Assembly (NCBI RefSeq): GCF_004011865.1
Contig: NZ_RKLP01000001.1
Span: forward strand, 372,001-436,000
From: Prescottella agglutinans
GTDB taxonomy: Bacteria; Actinomycetota; Actinomycetes; Mycobacteriales; Mycobacteriaceae
Direction of reading: 5' to 3'
Length of the DNA: 64,000 bases
Shown here in pieces: positions 40,042-49,092 of the stretch. The position numbers and the translations under genes are program-made. How positions within the stretch are numbered: the stretch's first letter is position 1; the number at the start of each line of letters is the position of its first letter. The notes under the pieces are model-generated. The model had not been told where the DNA came from and ran no database searches. It saw nothing but the letters and a program-made list of their open reading frames with translations.

Positions 40042-40950
40042 ATGGAATTCGACGGCACACCACTCGTGTTCAGAGCCGACGCACTCGAACGCGGGTTCAC
40101 CGATCACGAACTGCGCGCGGCCCGTCGGTCACGAGAGTTGCTCGCAGTCCGACCCGGTGCATACGTCCGCGCAGCCGACCTCGCGCAGCTCGATTCCGTC
40201 GCGCAGCACCGCCTGGCCGTACTCGCCACGGCGTCCGCGTGCCCGGATGCCGTCGTCAGCCACGTGTCCGCCGCGGTGCTGCACGGGATCGCCGTGTGGA
40301 ACGTGCCCCTGCAGCGGGTGCATTCGACGCTCGACCGCGCATCGGGCGGCAAGATCACCGCTCGCCGCCACGTGCACGTGGCGAGCCTTCCCGCCGAGGA
40401 CGTCGTCGTCGTGGACGGGGTGTGCGTCACTTCGCCGCCCCGCACGGTGCTCGACCTCGCACGGACGGCGCCCTTCGAGAGCGCCGTCGTTTCGGGAGAT
40501 CACGCGCTGGCGACCGGGCTGGTGACGCCCACAGGTCTCGACGACGCGTTGGCCCGGTGCCGCGGACGGCGCGGCGCTGCACAGGCGGCGCGGGCGGTCG
40601 CGTTCATGGACGGGAGCAGCGAGATTGTCGGTTGATCCCGCAGTCGCGTGCTATTCCACCGCGAGCGGTTACCGAGGCCCGACCTCCAGCGCGCACTTCA
40701 CGACGACGGCATGCCGATCGGTCGCGTCGACTTCTTCTTCGAGGACCAGCGCGCGGTCGGCGAGTTCGACGGCCTCGCCAAGTACACCAAGCACCTGCGC
40801 CCCGGTCAGACCACCGAACAGGCGGTCATCGAGGAGAAGTTGCGTGAGGACCGCATTCGGCGTGCCGGTTACGGCGTCGCCCGCTGGGGCTGGAGGGAGT
40901 TGAGCGAGCCCGCGGAAGTGGCGCGCAGGCTGCGGCGCGCCTTCGGCTGA
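40042..40950 (+). pseudogene. AbiEi-antitoxin-like/DUF559 protein gene split by an in-frame TGA
   Basis: One reading frame of 303 codons is interrupted by a single TGA at 40633-40635. The first part (197 residues from the ATG at 40042) carries the AbiEi-type N-terminal domain (LVFRADALERGFTDHELRAA; LAVRPGAYVRA; SHVSAAVLHGIAVW; TSPPRTVLDLARTAPFESAV). The second part, in the same frame after the stop, continues with SRSRVLFHRERLPRPDLQ and a DUF559/Vsr-like endonuclease fold (RVDFFFEDQRAVGEFDGLAK). Intact actinobacterial relatives run straight through this point (SPGESRSRVLFHR-like). The simplest reading is a recent nonsense mutation; TGA readthrough or a sequencing error cannot be excluded. Confidence 0.8.
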
Positions 40951-41029
40951 ATCGGCGCTGCCGCTCCGGAAATGGTGGCGGCGCTCCCCCGATGGGAGGA
41001 GCGGCACGACGAAAACCGGAGCGGCGGCG

Positions 41030-41944
41030 TCAGATGACGGGGTTGGCGCCGTTGAGGAAGAGCCAGACGCACACGCCGACGGCGACCCCCGCGACGAGGA
41101 TGGCCACCGAGCCGGCGTGCGGGCGGGTCGCCCAGGGGCGTCGGCCGTCCAGGGAGATGCGCCCCGGACCGGTCAGGATGATCGCCGCGGCGGCCGCACC
41201 CAACAGGGTCTCGTACTCGATGCCCTCGGGCGCGAAGTACTCGAGTCCGGGCACCATCGACTGCTTCAGGCACCACGCGTTGATCATCACCGCGAGGATC
41301 GTGGCCGCCGCCACCGGCGTGATCAGGCCCAGGATCAGCAGCGCGCCGCCGGCCACCTCACCGACCGCACCGGCCGCGGCCAGGACCCGCGCGTGGTCGA
41401 ATCCGGCGTCGATCAGCTCGTCGCGATAGCCGGACAGCCCGGGTCCGTTCCACCATCCCGCGAGCTTTTGCAGGCCGTGCACGAGCAGCGTCCCGCCGAC
41501 CGCGAGACGCAGAACGAGCAGGCCCACGTCGAGCGTGCCGCGACGGGAGTCGTCCGACGACGCGGGCGGGACGGCGACCGGCCCGGCGACCGGGGGCGGC
41601 GACCCGATCGGCTCCGACACGATCGGTTCGGACATCAGGGTCTCCGTCACCGGAGGGATGGCGACGGTGGGCTCGGCCACTGCGGGCTCGCCGCGCTCGA
41701 TCACCTCAGTGGGCTGATCCTCCACCGGGATCGGTGCCGCGGGCGGCTGCACCGGCCGGAAGGTGGGGATCTGCTCGGTCGGCAGACTGTCCGCGTTCCG
41801 GGCGCCGAAATCGAGATCGTCGTCGGTCTGCGGCACGAGCGGCCGGGTCGACTGCACCGGGAACCTCTCGGTCGGCTGGTCGAACGGGCTCGGTGCGGAT
41901 GCCCCGCCGAGGGTCTCGGTGTGATCTTTCGGCTTGTCAGTCAC
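41030..41944 (-). CDS. DoxX-family membrane protein with long acidic, Pro-rich N-terminus (Rv3005c-like)
   Basis: 304-residue protein. The first ~135 residues are hydrophilic, Pro/Glu/Thr-rich and probably disordered in the cytoplasm. The rest is a DoxX domain with four hydrophobic helices: VGLLVLRLAVGGTLLVHGLQ, the AAAGAVGEVAGGALLILGLI segment, ATILAVMINAWCL and a last helix SVAILVAGVAVGVCVWLFL. In M. tuberculosis the DoxX protein Rv3005c joins SodA and SseA in a membrane oxidoreductase complex; the same role here is inference. It is divergent from the lppZ-like gene across 111 bp and convergent with the split gene. Confidence 0.88.
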   Translation of the reverse strand: MTDKPKDHTETLGGASAPSPFDQPTERFPVQSTRPLVPQTDDDLDFGARNADSLPTEQIPTFRPVQPPAAPIPVEDQPTEVIERGEPAVAEPTVAIPPVTETLMSEPIVSEPIGSPPPVAGPVAVPPASSDDSRRGTLDVGLLVLRLAVGGTLLVHGLQKLAGWWNGPGLSGYRDELIDAGFDHARVLAAAGAVGEVAGGALLILGLITPVAAATILAVMINAWCLKQSMVPGLEYFAPEGIEYETLLGAAAAAIILTGPGRISLDGRRPWATRPHAGSVAILVAGVAVGVCVWLFLNGANPVI

Positions 41945-42055
41945 GAACTGCAGCCTAGGTGCGCTCGCCGAAGATCACCGGGTACCGCAGCCCGGCGCGC
42001 CGGTCACATCGCACCGCGTGGCGGCACCCCACGGACTTTCCGTAACGTCTGCACC

Positions 42056-43201
42056 ATGACGATTGGTCAACGGACCCGGGCGGTCCGGCGTACGGCCGCG
42101 ACCGCGCTCCTCTCGATCACGGTGCTCACGATCGCCGGATGCGCCCGGTTCGACGACTCCGCGTCCTCGCCGTTCACCCCGGAACCGACGTTCGGCTCCG
42201 GCGCCGAGGTCCAACCGAAGGAGCCGTCCGCGGCGCCGTCGACCGCGCCCGAACCGTCCGTGCCGGACGATCCGTGCTTCGACCGCGATCCCAACGTCGT
42301 CGCGACCTGCCTGGACACCACGGGCGGGATGGTGATGCTCCCCGACGGCGGTTCCGCGCTCGTCACCGAGCGCCGCACCGGACGCATCCTGCGGGTGGCG
42401 CCGGGCCAGAAGCCCGCCGAGTTCGCGAGGGTCCCGGTCGATTCCGGGTCGGACGGTGGGCTGCTCGACATCGCGCTGTCGCCCACCTTCGCCGAGGACA
42501 ACCTGCTCTACGCGTACATCACGACGCCGAGCGACAACCGGGTGGTGCGGATCGCGCCCGGTGATGCGCCCAAGGACGTGCTGACCGGCATTCCGCGCGG
42601 CGCCGCCGGAAACGCGGGCGCGTTGGCCTTCTCGACGCCGAGCGAGCTGATGGTCCTCACCGGCGACGCCGGGAACCCTGCTGCCGCTGCCGATCCCGCG
42701 TCGCTCGCCGGGAAGCTGTTGCGCGTCACCGCGCTGTCGTCGACGCCCAACCCGCCTCGACCGGCGGTGGTGCTCTCCGGGATCGGGCGGGCCGGCGACG
42801 TCTGCCCGGAACCTGGCGGTGCCGTCTGGGTGGCCGACCGCACGGTCGTGGAGGACCGACTGCAGCGCGTCGGTGCCGACGGCACCGTCGGCGCGCCCGC
42901 CTGGACGTGGCCGGACAAGCCCGGCGTCGCGGGCTGTGCGGCGATCCCGGGCGCGGTAGCGGTGGCGCTGAACGACGCTCGGGCGATGGCGGTTTTCGCG
43001 ACCGACCGCGAGACCGGTGGCGTCTCGACGGCACCGGCGCTGCTGGCACAGAACCTCTACGGCCGCCTCGGTGGAACCGCGATCAGCGGTGACGGACAGA
43101 TCTGGGCAGCGACGGTCAACAAGTCGGGTGGCACCCCCGGACCCACCGACGACCGGGTGGTCAAGCTCCCGTTGCCGTCGGGTGCCGGCGGCGTCGACTG
43201 A
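42056..43201 (+). CDS. lppZ: LppZ-like lipoprotein with sugar-dehydrogenase beta-propeller
   Basis: 381-residue secreted lipoprotein. The signal peptide (RRTAATALLSITVLTIAGC) ends in a lipobox with Cys near residue 28. A Ser/Pro-rich linker to about residue 72 follows, then a beta-propeller related to PQQ-dependent sugar dehydrogenases (GGMVMLPDGGSALVTERRTG, LLDIALSPTFAEDNLLYAYI, LYGRLGGTAISGDGQIWAAT). Catalytic activity is doubtful, since many such actinobacterial lipoproteins lack the full PQQ site. The gene corresponds to Rv3006 (lppZ) beside Rv3005c. It is convergent with the antiporter gene, with only 3 bp between the stops. Confidence 0.85.
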   Translation: MTIGQRTRAVRRTAATALLSITVLTIAGCARFDDSASSPFTPEPTFGSGAEVQPKEPSAAPSTAPEPSVPDDPCFDRDPNVVATCLDTTGGMVMLPDGGSALVTERRTGRILRVAPGQKPAEFARVPVDSGSDGGLLDIALSPTFAEDNLLYAYITTPSDNRVVRIAPGDAPKDVLTGIPRGAAGNAGALAFSTPSELMVLTGDAGNPAAAADPASLAGKLLRVTALSSTPNPPRPAVVLSGIGRAGDVCPEPGGAVWVADRTVVEDRLQRVGADGTVGAPAWTWPDKPGVAGCAAIPGAVAVALNDARAMAVFATDRETGGVSTAPALLAQNLYGRLGGTAISGDGQIWAATVNKSGGTPGPTDDRVVKLPLPSGAGGVD

Positions 43202-43204
43202 CGC

Positions 43205-44413
43205 TCACGCCGGAAGCTGGTCGCGCGGCTCGCTCGGGGTCTTGGTGCCGAGCGCGCTTGCGAGCAGCGGCAGCACCAGGACCGTGATGGCGCCGGCGGC
43301 CACGAGGATCGATGCGGTCCCGTTGGACATCTGACCGGCGGAGACCGCGACACCCGTGACCGCGACGATGAGCGGCAGACCGGTGGTCGAGTACAGCGCC
43401 ACCTGGAGTTGCTCGCGGGTGTCGAAGTTCGCGCCGGCCGGTCCGCGGTCGTAGCGCGACGCGACGAACACGGGCAGACCCCGGACCACCAGGAGCAGGA
43501 CGAGGAAGGCCAGCAGTACCAGGGGTTCGCCGGCCACCGCGGAGACGTCGATCGCCATCCCGGAGGTGACGAAGAAGATCGGGATGAGCAGGCCGAAGGC
43601 AAGACCCTCGAGCTTGTGTTCGAGCTGTTCGTTGCCGCCCGGCACGGTGCGCCGCAGGATGAAGCCCGCGGCGAAGGCACCCAGGATGATGTCGAGATCG
43701 AAGACGGCGGCCACCGCGATGAGCGCCACCAGCAACAGCATCACCAGTCGCACGGTCGTCTGGGCGGTGGTGTCGGATCCGCGCCGGATCACGGCCAGCA
43801 GCGCGGTGCCCTCGCGGAGGATGCGGGCCGGCAGCACCGCGACGACGACCGCGACCAGGGCGAAGAAGGCCAGCACGACCAGCGACAGCACCGCCCCGCG
43901 CGCCCCCAGCAGCACCGCCATCGCCAGGACCGGGCCGATCTCACCGATCGCGCCGTGATTGAGAACCGAGCGCCCGACCGGGGTCGCGAGGAGACCCCGG
44001 TCCTTGAGGATCGGCAGCAGCGTGCCCAGCGCGGTCGAGGTGAGCGCGATCGCGACGGCGATCTCCGAATGCACCAGGCCCGCGGCCGAGAGGGCACCGA
44101 CGATCGCGAACGCGAGCGCGAGGCACACCAGCCAGGTCACCAGGGCGCGGCGACCGCCGCGCCCGGTCAGCTCGTCCTTGTCGATCTCGTATCCGGCGAG
44201 CAGGAACAGCATGCCGAGCCCGAGTTCACGCAGCAGTTCGATCTCGGTGTCGACGTTCGCCAGATCCAGCGCGTACGGACCGATGACGATGCCGCCCACG
44301 AGGAGCAGCACCACCTCGGGAATCAGCTTGCGCCGCAACGATCCCGCGATGAGCGGCGCGATCGCCGCCGCGACCGTGATCCAGAACAGCGATGTGGCAA
44401 CGGCGGCGTCCAT
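43205..44413 (-). CDS. Cation/proton antiporter, CPA2 (KefB/NapA-like) family
   Basis: 402-residue integral membrane protein with about 12 hydrophobic helices and no cytosolic TrkA domain. Conserved elements of the Na+/H+ exchanger fold: KLIPEVVLLLVGGIVIGPYA, LGLGMLFLLAGYEIDKDEL with acidic residues, LTSTALGTLLPILKDRG in the discontinuous helix, and ILGAFAAGFILRR. The ion specificity (Na+ or K+) cannot be read. It follows gatB by 11 bp, so it is probably at the end of the pfkA-gatB transcript. It is not the neighbour of gatB in M. tuberculosis. Confidence 0.88.
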   Translation of the reverse strand: MDAAVATSLFWITVAAAIAPLIAGSLRRKLIPEVVLLLVGGIVIGPYALDLANVDTEIELLRELGLGMLFLLAGYEIDKDELTGRGGRRALVTWLVCLALAFAIVGALSAAGLVHSEIAVAIALTSTALGTLLPILKDRGLLATPVGRSVLNHGAIGEIGPVLAMAVLLGARGAVLSLVVLAFFALVAVVVAVLPARILREGTALLAVIRRGSDTTAQTTVRLVMLLLVALIAVAAVFDLDIILGAFAAGFILRRTVPGGNEQLEHKLEGLAFGLLIPIFFVTSGMAIDVSAVAGEPLVLLAFLVLLLVVRGLPVFVASRYDRGPAGANFDTREQLQVALYSTTGLPLIVAVTGVAVSAGQMSNGTASILVAAGAITVLVLPLLASALGTKTPSEPRDQLPA

Positions 44414-44424
44414 GGCCCGCTACG

Positions 44425-45939
44425 TTAGCTGCACGCGGCGAGCACGAGCTCCTTGACACGCGCGGGATCGGCCTGACCACGGGTGGCCTTCATGACGTCG
44501 CCGACGATCTTGCCCGCGGCGGCGACCTTGCCGCTGCGGATCTTCTCGGCGATGTCGGGATTGGCGGCCAGCGCCTCGTCGACCGCGGCCTGCAGCTTGG
44601 TGTCGTCGCGCTCGACGACGAGCCCGCGCGCCTCGACGATCTGCTCGGGCTCGCCCTCGCCGTCGAGCACGAAGTCCACGACCTGGCGGGCGACCTTGTT
44701 GTTGAGCTTGCCGCTGTCGACGAGCTCGACCACCTTGGCGACCTGAACGGGGTTGATCGGCAGTTCGGCGAGCTCGACACCGCGCGTGTTGGCCTGCTGC
44801 GCGAGGTAGGACACCCACCAGGACCGCGCCGCGTCGGCCGACGCGCCGGCCTCGGTCGTCGCGATCACCAGTTCGAGGGCGCCGGCGTTGACGAGGTCGC
44901 GCATGACCTCGTCGGACACTCCCCACTGCTCCTGGATGCGGGCGCGACGGATCCACGGCAGCTCGGGCAGCGTTTCGCGCAGTTCCTCGACCCACTCGGT
45001 GCTCGGGGCGACCGGCTCGAGATCCGGCTCCGGGAAGTAGCGGTAGTCCTCGGCGGTCTCCTTGCGGCGACCGGCGGACGTGGTGCCGTCGGCCTCCTGG
45101 AAGTGCCGGGTCTCCTGAATGACCTCGCCGCCGGAGACCAGCACCGCGCCCTGGCGGCGCATCTCGTAGCGGACGGCCGTCTCGACGCTCTTGAGCGAGT
45201 TGACGTTCTTGGTCTCGGTGCGGGTGCCGAACTCCTTCGCGCCGATCGGCATCAGCGAGACGTTGGCGTCGCAGCGCAGCGAGCCCTGGTCCATGCGGAC
45301 GTCGGAGACGTCGAGGGCCTTGAGTAGATCGCGCAGCGCGGTCACGTAGGCGCGGGCGACCTCGGGGGCACGCTCACCGGCACCGGTGATGGGCTTGGTG
45401 ACGATCTCGACGAGCGGCACGCCGGCCCGGTTGTAGTCGAGCAGCGAGTGGCTGGCGCCGTGGATACGACCGGTCGCGCCGCCGACGTGCAGCGACTTGC
45501 CGGTGTCCTCCTCCATGTGGGCGCGCTCGATGTCGACCCGCCACGTGGTGCCGTCGTCGAGCACCACGTCGAGGTAGCCCTCGGTCGCGATGGGCTCGTC
45601 GTACTGCGAGATCTGGTAGTTCTTCGGCTGGTCCGGGTAGAAGTAGTTCTTCCGCGCGAACCGGCCCCACGGGGTGATCGAGCAGTTCAGCGCCAGGCCG
45701 ATGCGGATCGCCGACTCGACGGCGGCCTGGTTGACCACCGGCAGCGCGCCCGGCATTCCGAGGCACACCGGGCACACCTGGGTGTTGGGCTCGGCGCCGA
45801 ACGCCGTCGGGCACGGGCAGAACATCTTGGTGGCGGTGTGCAACTCGACGTGCACTTCCATGCCCAGTACGGGCTCGAACTTCGCGAGGACGGCGTCATA
45901 GTCGAGAAGGTCAGCGGACACGGCGGCAGTCATGCCCAT
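44425..45939 (-). CDS. gatB: Aspartyl/glutamyl-tRNA amidotransferase subunit B
   Basis: tRNA-binding and kinase subunit of GatCAB, which activates and amidates Glu-tRNA-Gln (and Asp-tRNA-Asn). It has about 504 residues. It shows [20 protein letters not shown], zinc-site cysteines in MFCPCPTAF and [16 protein letters not shown], then [18 protein letters not shown], and the C-terminal YqeY-like helical domain. Two in-frame ATG codons, 45939 and 45933, are possible; GAGG fits the first better. It lies 16 bp downstream of pfkA, the order of M. tuberculosis. Confidence 0.96.
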   Translation of the reverse strand: MGMTAAVSADLLDYDAVLAKFEPVLGMEVHVELHTATKMFCPCPTAFGAEPNTQVCPVCLGMPGALPVVNQAAVESAIRIGLALNCSITPWGRFARKNYFYPDQPKNYQISQYDEPIATEGYLDVVLDDGTTWRVDIERAHMEEDTGKSLHVGGATGRIHGASHSLLDYNRAGVPLVEIVTKPITGAGERAPEVARAYVTALRDLLKALDVSDVRMDQGSLRCDANVSLMPIGAKEFGTRTETKNVNSLKSVETAVRYEMRRQGAVLVSGGEVIQETRHFQEADGTTSAGRRKETAEDYRYFPEPDLEPVAPSTEWVEELRETLPELPWIRRARIQEQWGVSDEVMRDLVNAGALELVIATTEAGASADAARSWWVSYLAQQANTRGVELAELPINPVQVAKVVELVDSGKLNNKVARQVVDFVLDGEGEPEQIVEARGLVVERDDTKLQAAVDEALAANPDIAEKIRSGKVAAAGKIVGDVMKATRGQADPARVKELVLAACS

Positions 45940-45955
45940 GAGTTTATGCGCCTCG

Positions 45956-46987
45956 TCACCCGAAGAACGCGGCCGCCTCCCGGTAACGATCCACCGGCAC
46001 GGTCTTGAGTCGCTTGGTCGCCTCCGACAGCGGCACCAGGTCGATCTCGGTGCCGTGCAGAGCCACCATCTGACCGAACTGTCCGCTGTGCGCGGCATCC
46101 GTGGCGTGCACCCCGAATCGGGTGGCCAGGACCCGATCGTACGGCGTGGGCGTGCCGCCGCGCTGGACGTGCCCGAGCACCGTGGTGCGGACCTCCTTCC
46201 CGATCCGCCGTTCGATCTCGACGGCGAGTTGCTGCGCGACGCCGGTGAAGATCTTGTGCCCGAACTCGTCGATCCCGCCTTCGCGCAGCGTCATGGATTC
46301 CGGGTCGGGGGCCGCGCCCTCGGCGACGACGCAGATGAAGTGCGAGTCGCCGCGCTGGAACCGCTTCTTGACCATCGCGCACACCTCGTCGACGTCGAAG
46401 GGCTGCTCGGGGACGAGGATCAGGTGCGCTCCCGACGCCATCCCGGACTGCAGCGCGATCCAGCCCGCGTGCCGGCCCATCACCTCGACGAGCATGACGC
46501 GCTGGTGCGACTCCGCGGTGGTGTGCAGACGGTCGATCGCGTCGGTCGCGATCGTGAGAGCGGTGTCGAATCCGAAGGTGACGTCCGTGCAGTCGATGTC
46601 GTTGTCGATGGTCTTGGGGACCCCGACGATGGGAACCCCGCTGTCGGCGAGCCAACTGCCGGCCGTCAGCGTGCCCTCTCCCCCGATCGGGATGAGGACC
46701 TCGATGCCGTTGTCGTCGAGTGTCTGCTTGATCCGGTCGAGCCCGTCGTGCAGCTTCTGCGGGTTGACCCGCGCGGTGCCGAGGATCGTGCCGCCGCGCG
46801 CGAGAATGCGGTCGATGCGGTCCTCGTTGCGCATCTGGACCTTGCGGTCTTCGAGAAGTCCGCGCCAGCCGTCCTGGAAGCCGACGACGGTGCTGCCGTA
46901 GCGGCCGTCCGCGGTTCGCACGACGGCGCGGATCACGGCGTTGAGACCGGGACAGTCGCCGCCTCCGGTCAGGATTCCGATGCGCAT
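45956..46987 (-). CDS. pfkA: 6-phosphofructokinase (G104/K124 type)
   Basis: Phosphorylates fructose 6-phosphate in glycolysis. It has 343 residues, as in M. tuberculosis PfkA. The start [20 protein letters not shown] is canonical; a GTG one codon earlier is also possible. The phosphoryl-donor loop is GGEGTLTAG, with Gly at the position equal to E. coli 104, which indicates ATP; but the next marker is PKTIDND, with Lys at position 124, which is found in pyrophosphate-dependent and mixed-type enzymes. The catalytic base in TIDND and substrate segment [15 protein letters not shown] are intact. Confidence 0.95.
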   Translation of the reverse strand: MRIGILTGGGDCPGLNAVIRAVVRTADGRYGSTVVGFQDGWRGLLEDRKVQMRNEDRIDRILARGGTILGTARVNPQKLHDGLDRIKQTLDDNGIEVLIPIGGEGTLTAGSWLADSGVPIVGVPKTIDNDIDCTDVTFGFDTALTIATDAIDRLHTTAESHQRVMLVEVMGRHAGWIALQSGMASGAHLILVPEQPFDVDEVCAMVKKRFQRGDSHFICVVAEGAAPDPESMTLREGGIDEFGHKIFTGVAQQLAVEIERRIGKEVRTTVLGHVQRGGTPTPYDRVLATRFGVHATDAAHSGQFGQMVALHGTEIDLVPLSEATKRLKTVPVDRYREAAAFFG

Positions 46988-47068
46988 CACGGCCCCCTCG
47001 ACGTTCGGGTAGCAGAGCGGTCCCCTCTCATCTTGCCGCTCCCGTGCCGATCGGGCACGCCGACTCGA

Positions 47069-47731
47069 TCAGCCGGGCGTGACGAGGCCCGATTCGTAGG
47101 CGAGCACCACGGCCTGGGCCCGGTCGCGCAACGCCAGCTTCGACAGCACCTTGCCCACGTGCGTCTTGACGGTCTGCTCCGCGACGAACAGGCGTTCGGC
47201 GATCTCGGTGTTCGACAGCCCCGCCGCGATCAACTCGAGCACCTCGCGCTCGCGCGGGGTGAGGGACCCGAGCTGCGGGTGACGCGGGCGCGGGGCCGAC
47301 CGGCGCCGGGTGACGTCGGCGATGAGCCGTCGGGTCACGCTGGGCGCGAGCAACGCCTCGCCCTCCGCGACGACCCGCACCGCGCGGATCAGTTCCTCGG
47401 CGGGCGCGTCCTTGAGCATGAAGCCGCTCGCACCGATCCCGAGCGCCTCGTACACGTACTCGTCGATGTCGAACGTGGTGAGCATCAGCACCCGCACCGG
47501 CGGATCCATTGCGGCGGAGAGAATTTCACGTGCCGCGTCGAGGCCGTTGAGCTCCGGCATCCGGACGTCCATCAGCACGACGTCGGGGCGCAGCCGCTTG
47601 ACCTCGGAGACGGCGACCCGGCCGTTCGGGGCGTCGCCGATCACGCTGATGTCGGGCTGGGCGGCCAGCAGCGCCCCGAAGCCCTGCCGCACCATCGCCT
47701 GATCGTCCGCAATGAAGACCGTGATCGCCAC
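47069..47731 (-). CDS. NarL/FixJ-family response regulator
   Basis: 220-residue DNA-binding response regulator. The receiver domain has the acidic pair in VFIADDQAMVRQGF, the phospho-acceptor Asp55 in VVLMDVRMPELNG, the switch Thr in MLTTFD and the Lys in FMLKDAP. The C-terminal LuxR-type helix-turn-helix (LTPREREVLELIAAGLSNTE; AERLFVAEQTVKTHVGKVLS) binds DNA. It begins 9 bp after the kinase stop, so the pair is co-expressed. Targets are unknown; the divergent lipase genes are the nearest candidates. Confidence 0.93.
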   Translation of the reverse strand: MAITVFIADDQAMVRQGFGALLAAQPDISVIGDAPNGRVAVSEVKRLRPDVVLMDVRMPELNGLDAAREILSAAMDPPVRVLMLTTFDIDEYVYEALGIGASGFMLKDAPAEELIRAVRVVAEGEALLAPSVTRRLIADVTRRRSAPRPRHPQLGSLTPREREVLELIAAGLSNTEIAERLFVAEQTVKTHVGKVLSKLALRDRAQAVVLAYESGLVTPG

Positions 47732-47740
47732 CCGGACAGC

Positions 47741-48964
47741 CTAGGCGAGCGCCGCGACCGGGATGTGGGCCCGGACCTCGAAGCCGCCGTCGGGCAGCGT
47801 TCGGGTGTCGAGGGTGCCTCCGACCGCCGCGGCGCGCTCGCGCATGCCGCCGATGCCGCTGCCGCCCGACGACTCCGGCCGCGGCGGCGCACCCACCGCG
47901 ACGACGGCGGGGCCGTTGATCACCTCGAGGGACACGGCGGGCGGGCCGTAGTCGAGCGTCACGGTCACGGGCGCGCCCGGGCAGTGCCGCGCCGCGTTCG
48001 CGAGCGACTCCTGCAGGATCCGGTACACCGTCAGCCCCGACAACTCCGACAGCGACGCCGGATCGCCGGTCACGTTCCACGACAACGCGATCCCCGCACG
48101 ACGACTGCCGTCGAGCAACTCCTCGACCTGTCCGACGCCGGGCTGCGGCGCCCGCTCGAGCGCCTCGGCGTCGCTGCGGAGCACCCCGAGCAGCCCGCGG
48201 ATCTCGTTGAGCGCCTCGCGTGCGGTCGCCCCGATCGACTCGAACTCGGCCTTCGCCTCGTCGGACACCGAGGAGAGCCGGTACGGGGCACTCTGCGCCT
48301 GCACGACGACCATCGACATGTGATGCGCGACGACGTCGTGCAGGTCCCGGGCGATGCGCGCCTTCTCCTCGAGGATCGCGCGGCGCGCCCGTTCGAGTTC
48401 GCCGGCCTCCTCCTCGGCGGCGAGTTGCCGGCGCGAGAGCACCAGCCAGCGGATCAGCAGCCCGAAGACGACCATCGCGGTCAACCCGACGGCCCACCCC
48501 CGCCCGTCCTGTCCCGGGGTATCGGCCAGGAACAGCAGCACCGTCGAGATCCAGGCCACCACCACGGTCGGCGGCCCGGCGGTGAGGCTGACCGCCAGCA
48601 GCAACGACATGATCACGATGATGTGCACGACCTGCCACGGGTAGGTGTACCCGGAGTCGGGGACGAGATCGAAGACCCAGGGGATCACGAGCGCCGAGAC
48701 CGCCGAGACCGCCCATCCCAGAGCCGGATTGGCCCGGATCAGGATGAACGGCCACGCGGCGAGCGCCGCGATGATCGGCTGCATCGAATACGAGACCTGG
48801 TGCGTGAGGTGCAGCGTCGGCCACGCCACCGCGTACAGCGTCACGGTGACCAGACCGATGAGGATGTTCACCCCGTGCCCACGCATCCGCCTCGTCGTGC
48901 CACGGACCACTCGCTTTCCACTCACGGGTTCGACTCTAGGAACCGAGGTCTCGTCCGGCGTCAT
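47741..48964 (-). CDS. Sensor histidine kinase (HisKA_3, DesK/NarX-like)
   Basis: 407-residue membrane kinase. Five to six hydrophobic segments span about residues 32-178 with very short loops, so the signal is probably sensed within the membrane. They are followed by a short coiled coil (LAAEEEAGELERARRAILEE), the HisKA_3 phospho-acceptor His209 in ARIARDLHDVVAHHMSMVVV, and an ATPase domain with ESLANAARH and GIGGMRERAAAVGG. The ATG at 48964 is chosen; a longer upstream frame crosses the divergent promoter. A divergent phospholipase gene starts 129 bp away. Confidence 0.92.
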   Translation of the reverse strand: MTPDETSVPRVEPVSGKRVVRGTTRRMRGHGVNILIGLVTVTLYAVAWPTLHLTHQVSYSMQPIIAALAAWPFILIRANPALGWAVSAVSALVIPWVFDLVPDSGYTYPWQVVHIIVIMSLLLAVSLTAGPPTVVVAWISTVLLFLADTPGQDGRGWAVGLTAMVVFGLLIRWLVLSRRQLAAEEEAGELERARRAILEEKARIARDLHDVVAHHMSMVVVQAQSAPYRLSSVSDEAKAEFESIGATAREALNEIRGLLGVLRSDAEALERAPQPGVGQVEELLDGSRRAGIALSWNVTGDPASLSELSGLTVYRILQESLANAARHCPGAPVTVTLDYGPPAVSLEVINGPAVVAVGAPPRPESSGGSGIGGMRERAAAVGGTLDTRTLPDGGFEVRAHIPVAALA

Positions 48965-49092
48965 ACCTGAGGGTGAGATCGGGCTGGCTCCCCGGTACGA
49001 CACGACCGCCGCCGACCCCTCGCCGGAGCCGCCCCGATTCCACTCCGCGGAGTGATGTCGCAGCGTACGAGCCATTTCTAGCGTCATTTGTC

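Noticed and set aside
40648-40950. Independent gene for a DUF559 endonuclease-like protein
   Set aside because: It lies in the same frame immediately after the split gene and matches the C-terminal half of the same family, so it is treated as part of one interrupted gene.
45932-48970. Plus-strand open frame of about 1000 codons opposite pfkA and the two-component genes
   Set aside because: Composition is Arg/Asp/His-rich shadow coding; every stretch is explained by well-conserved minus-strand genes.
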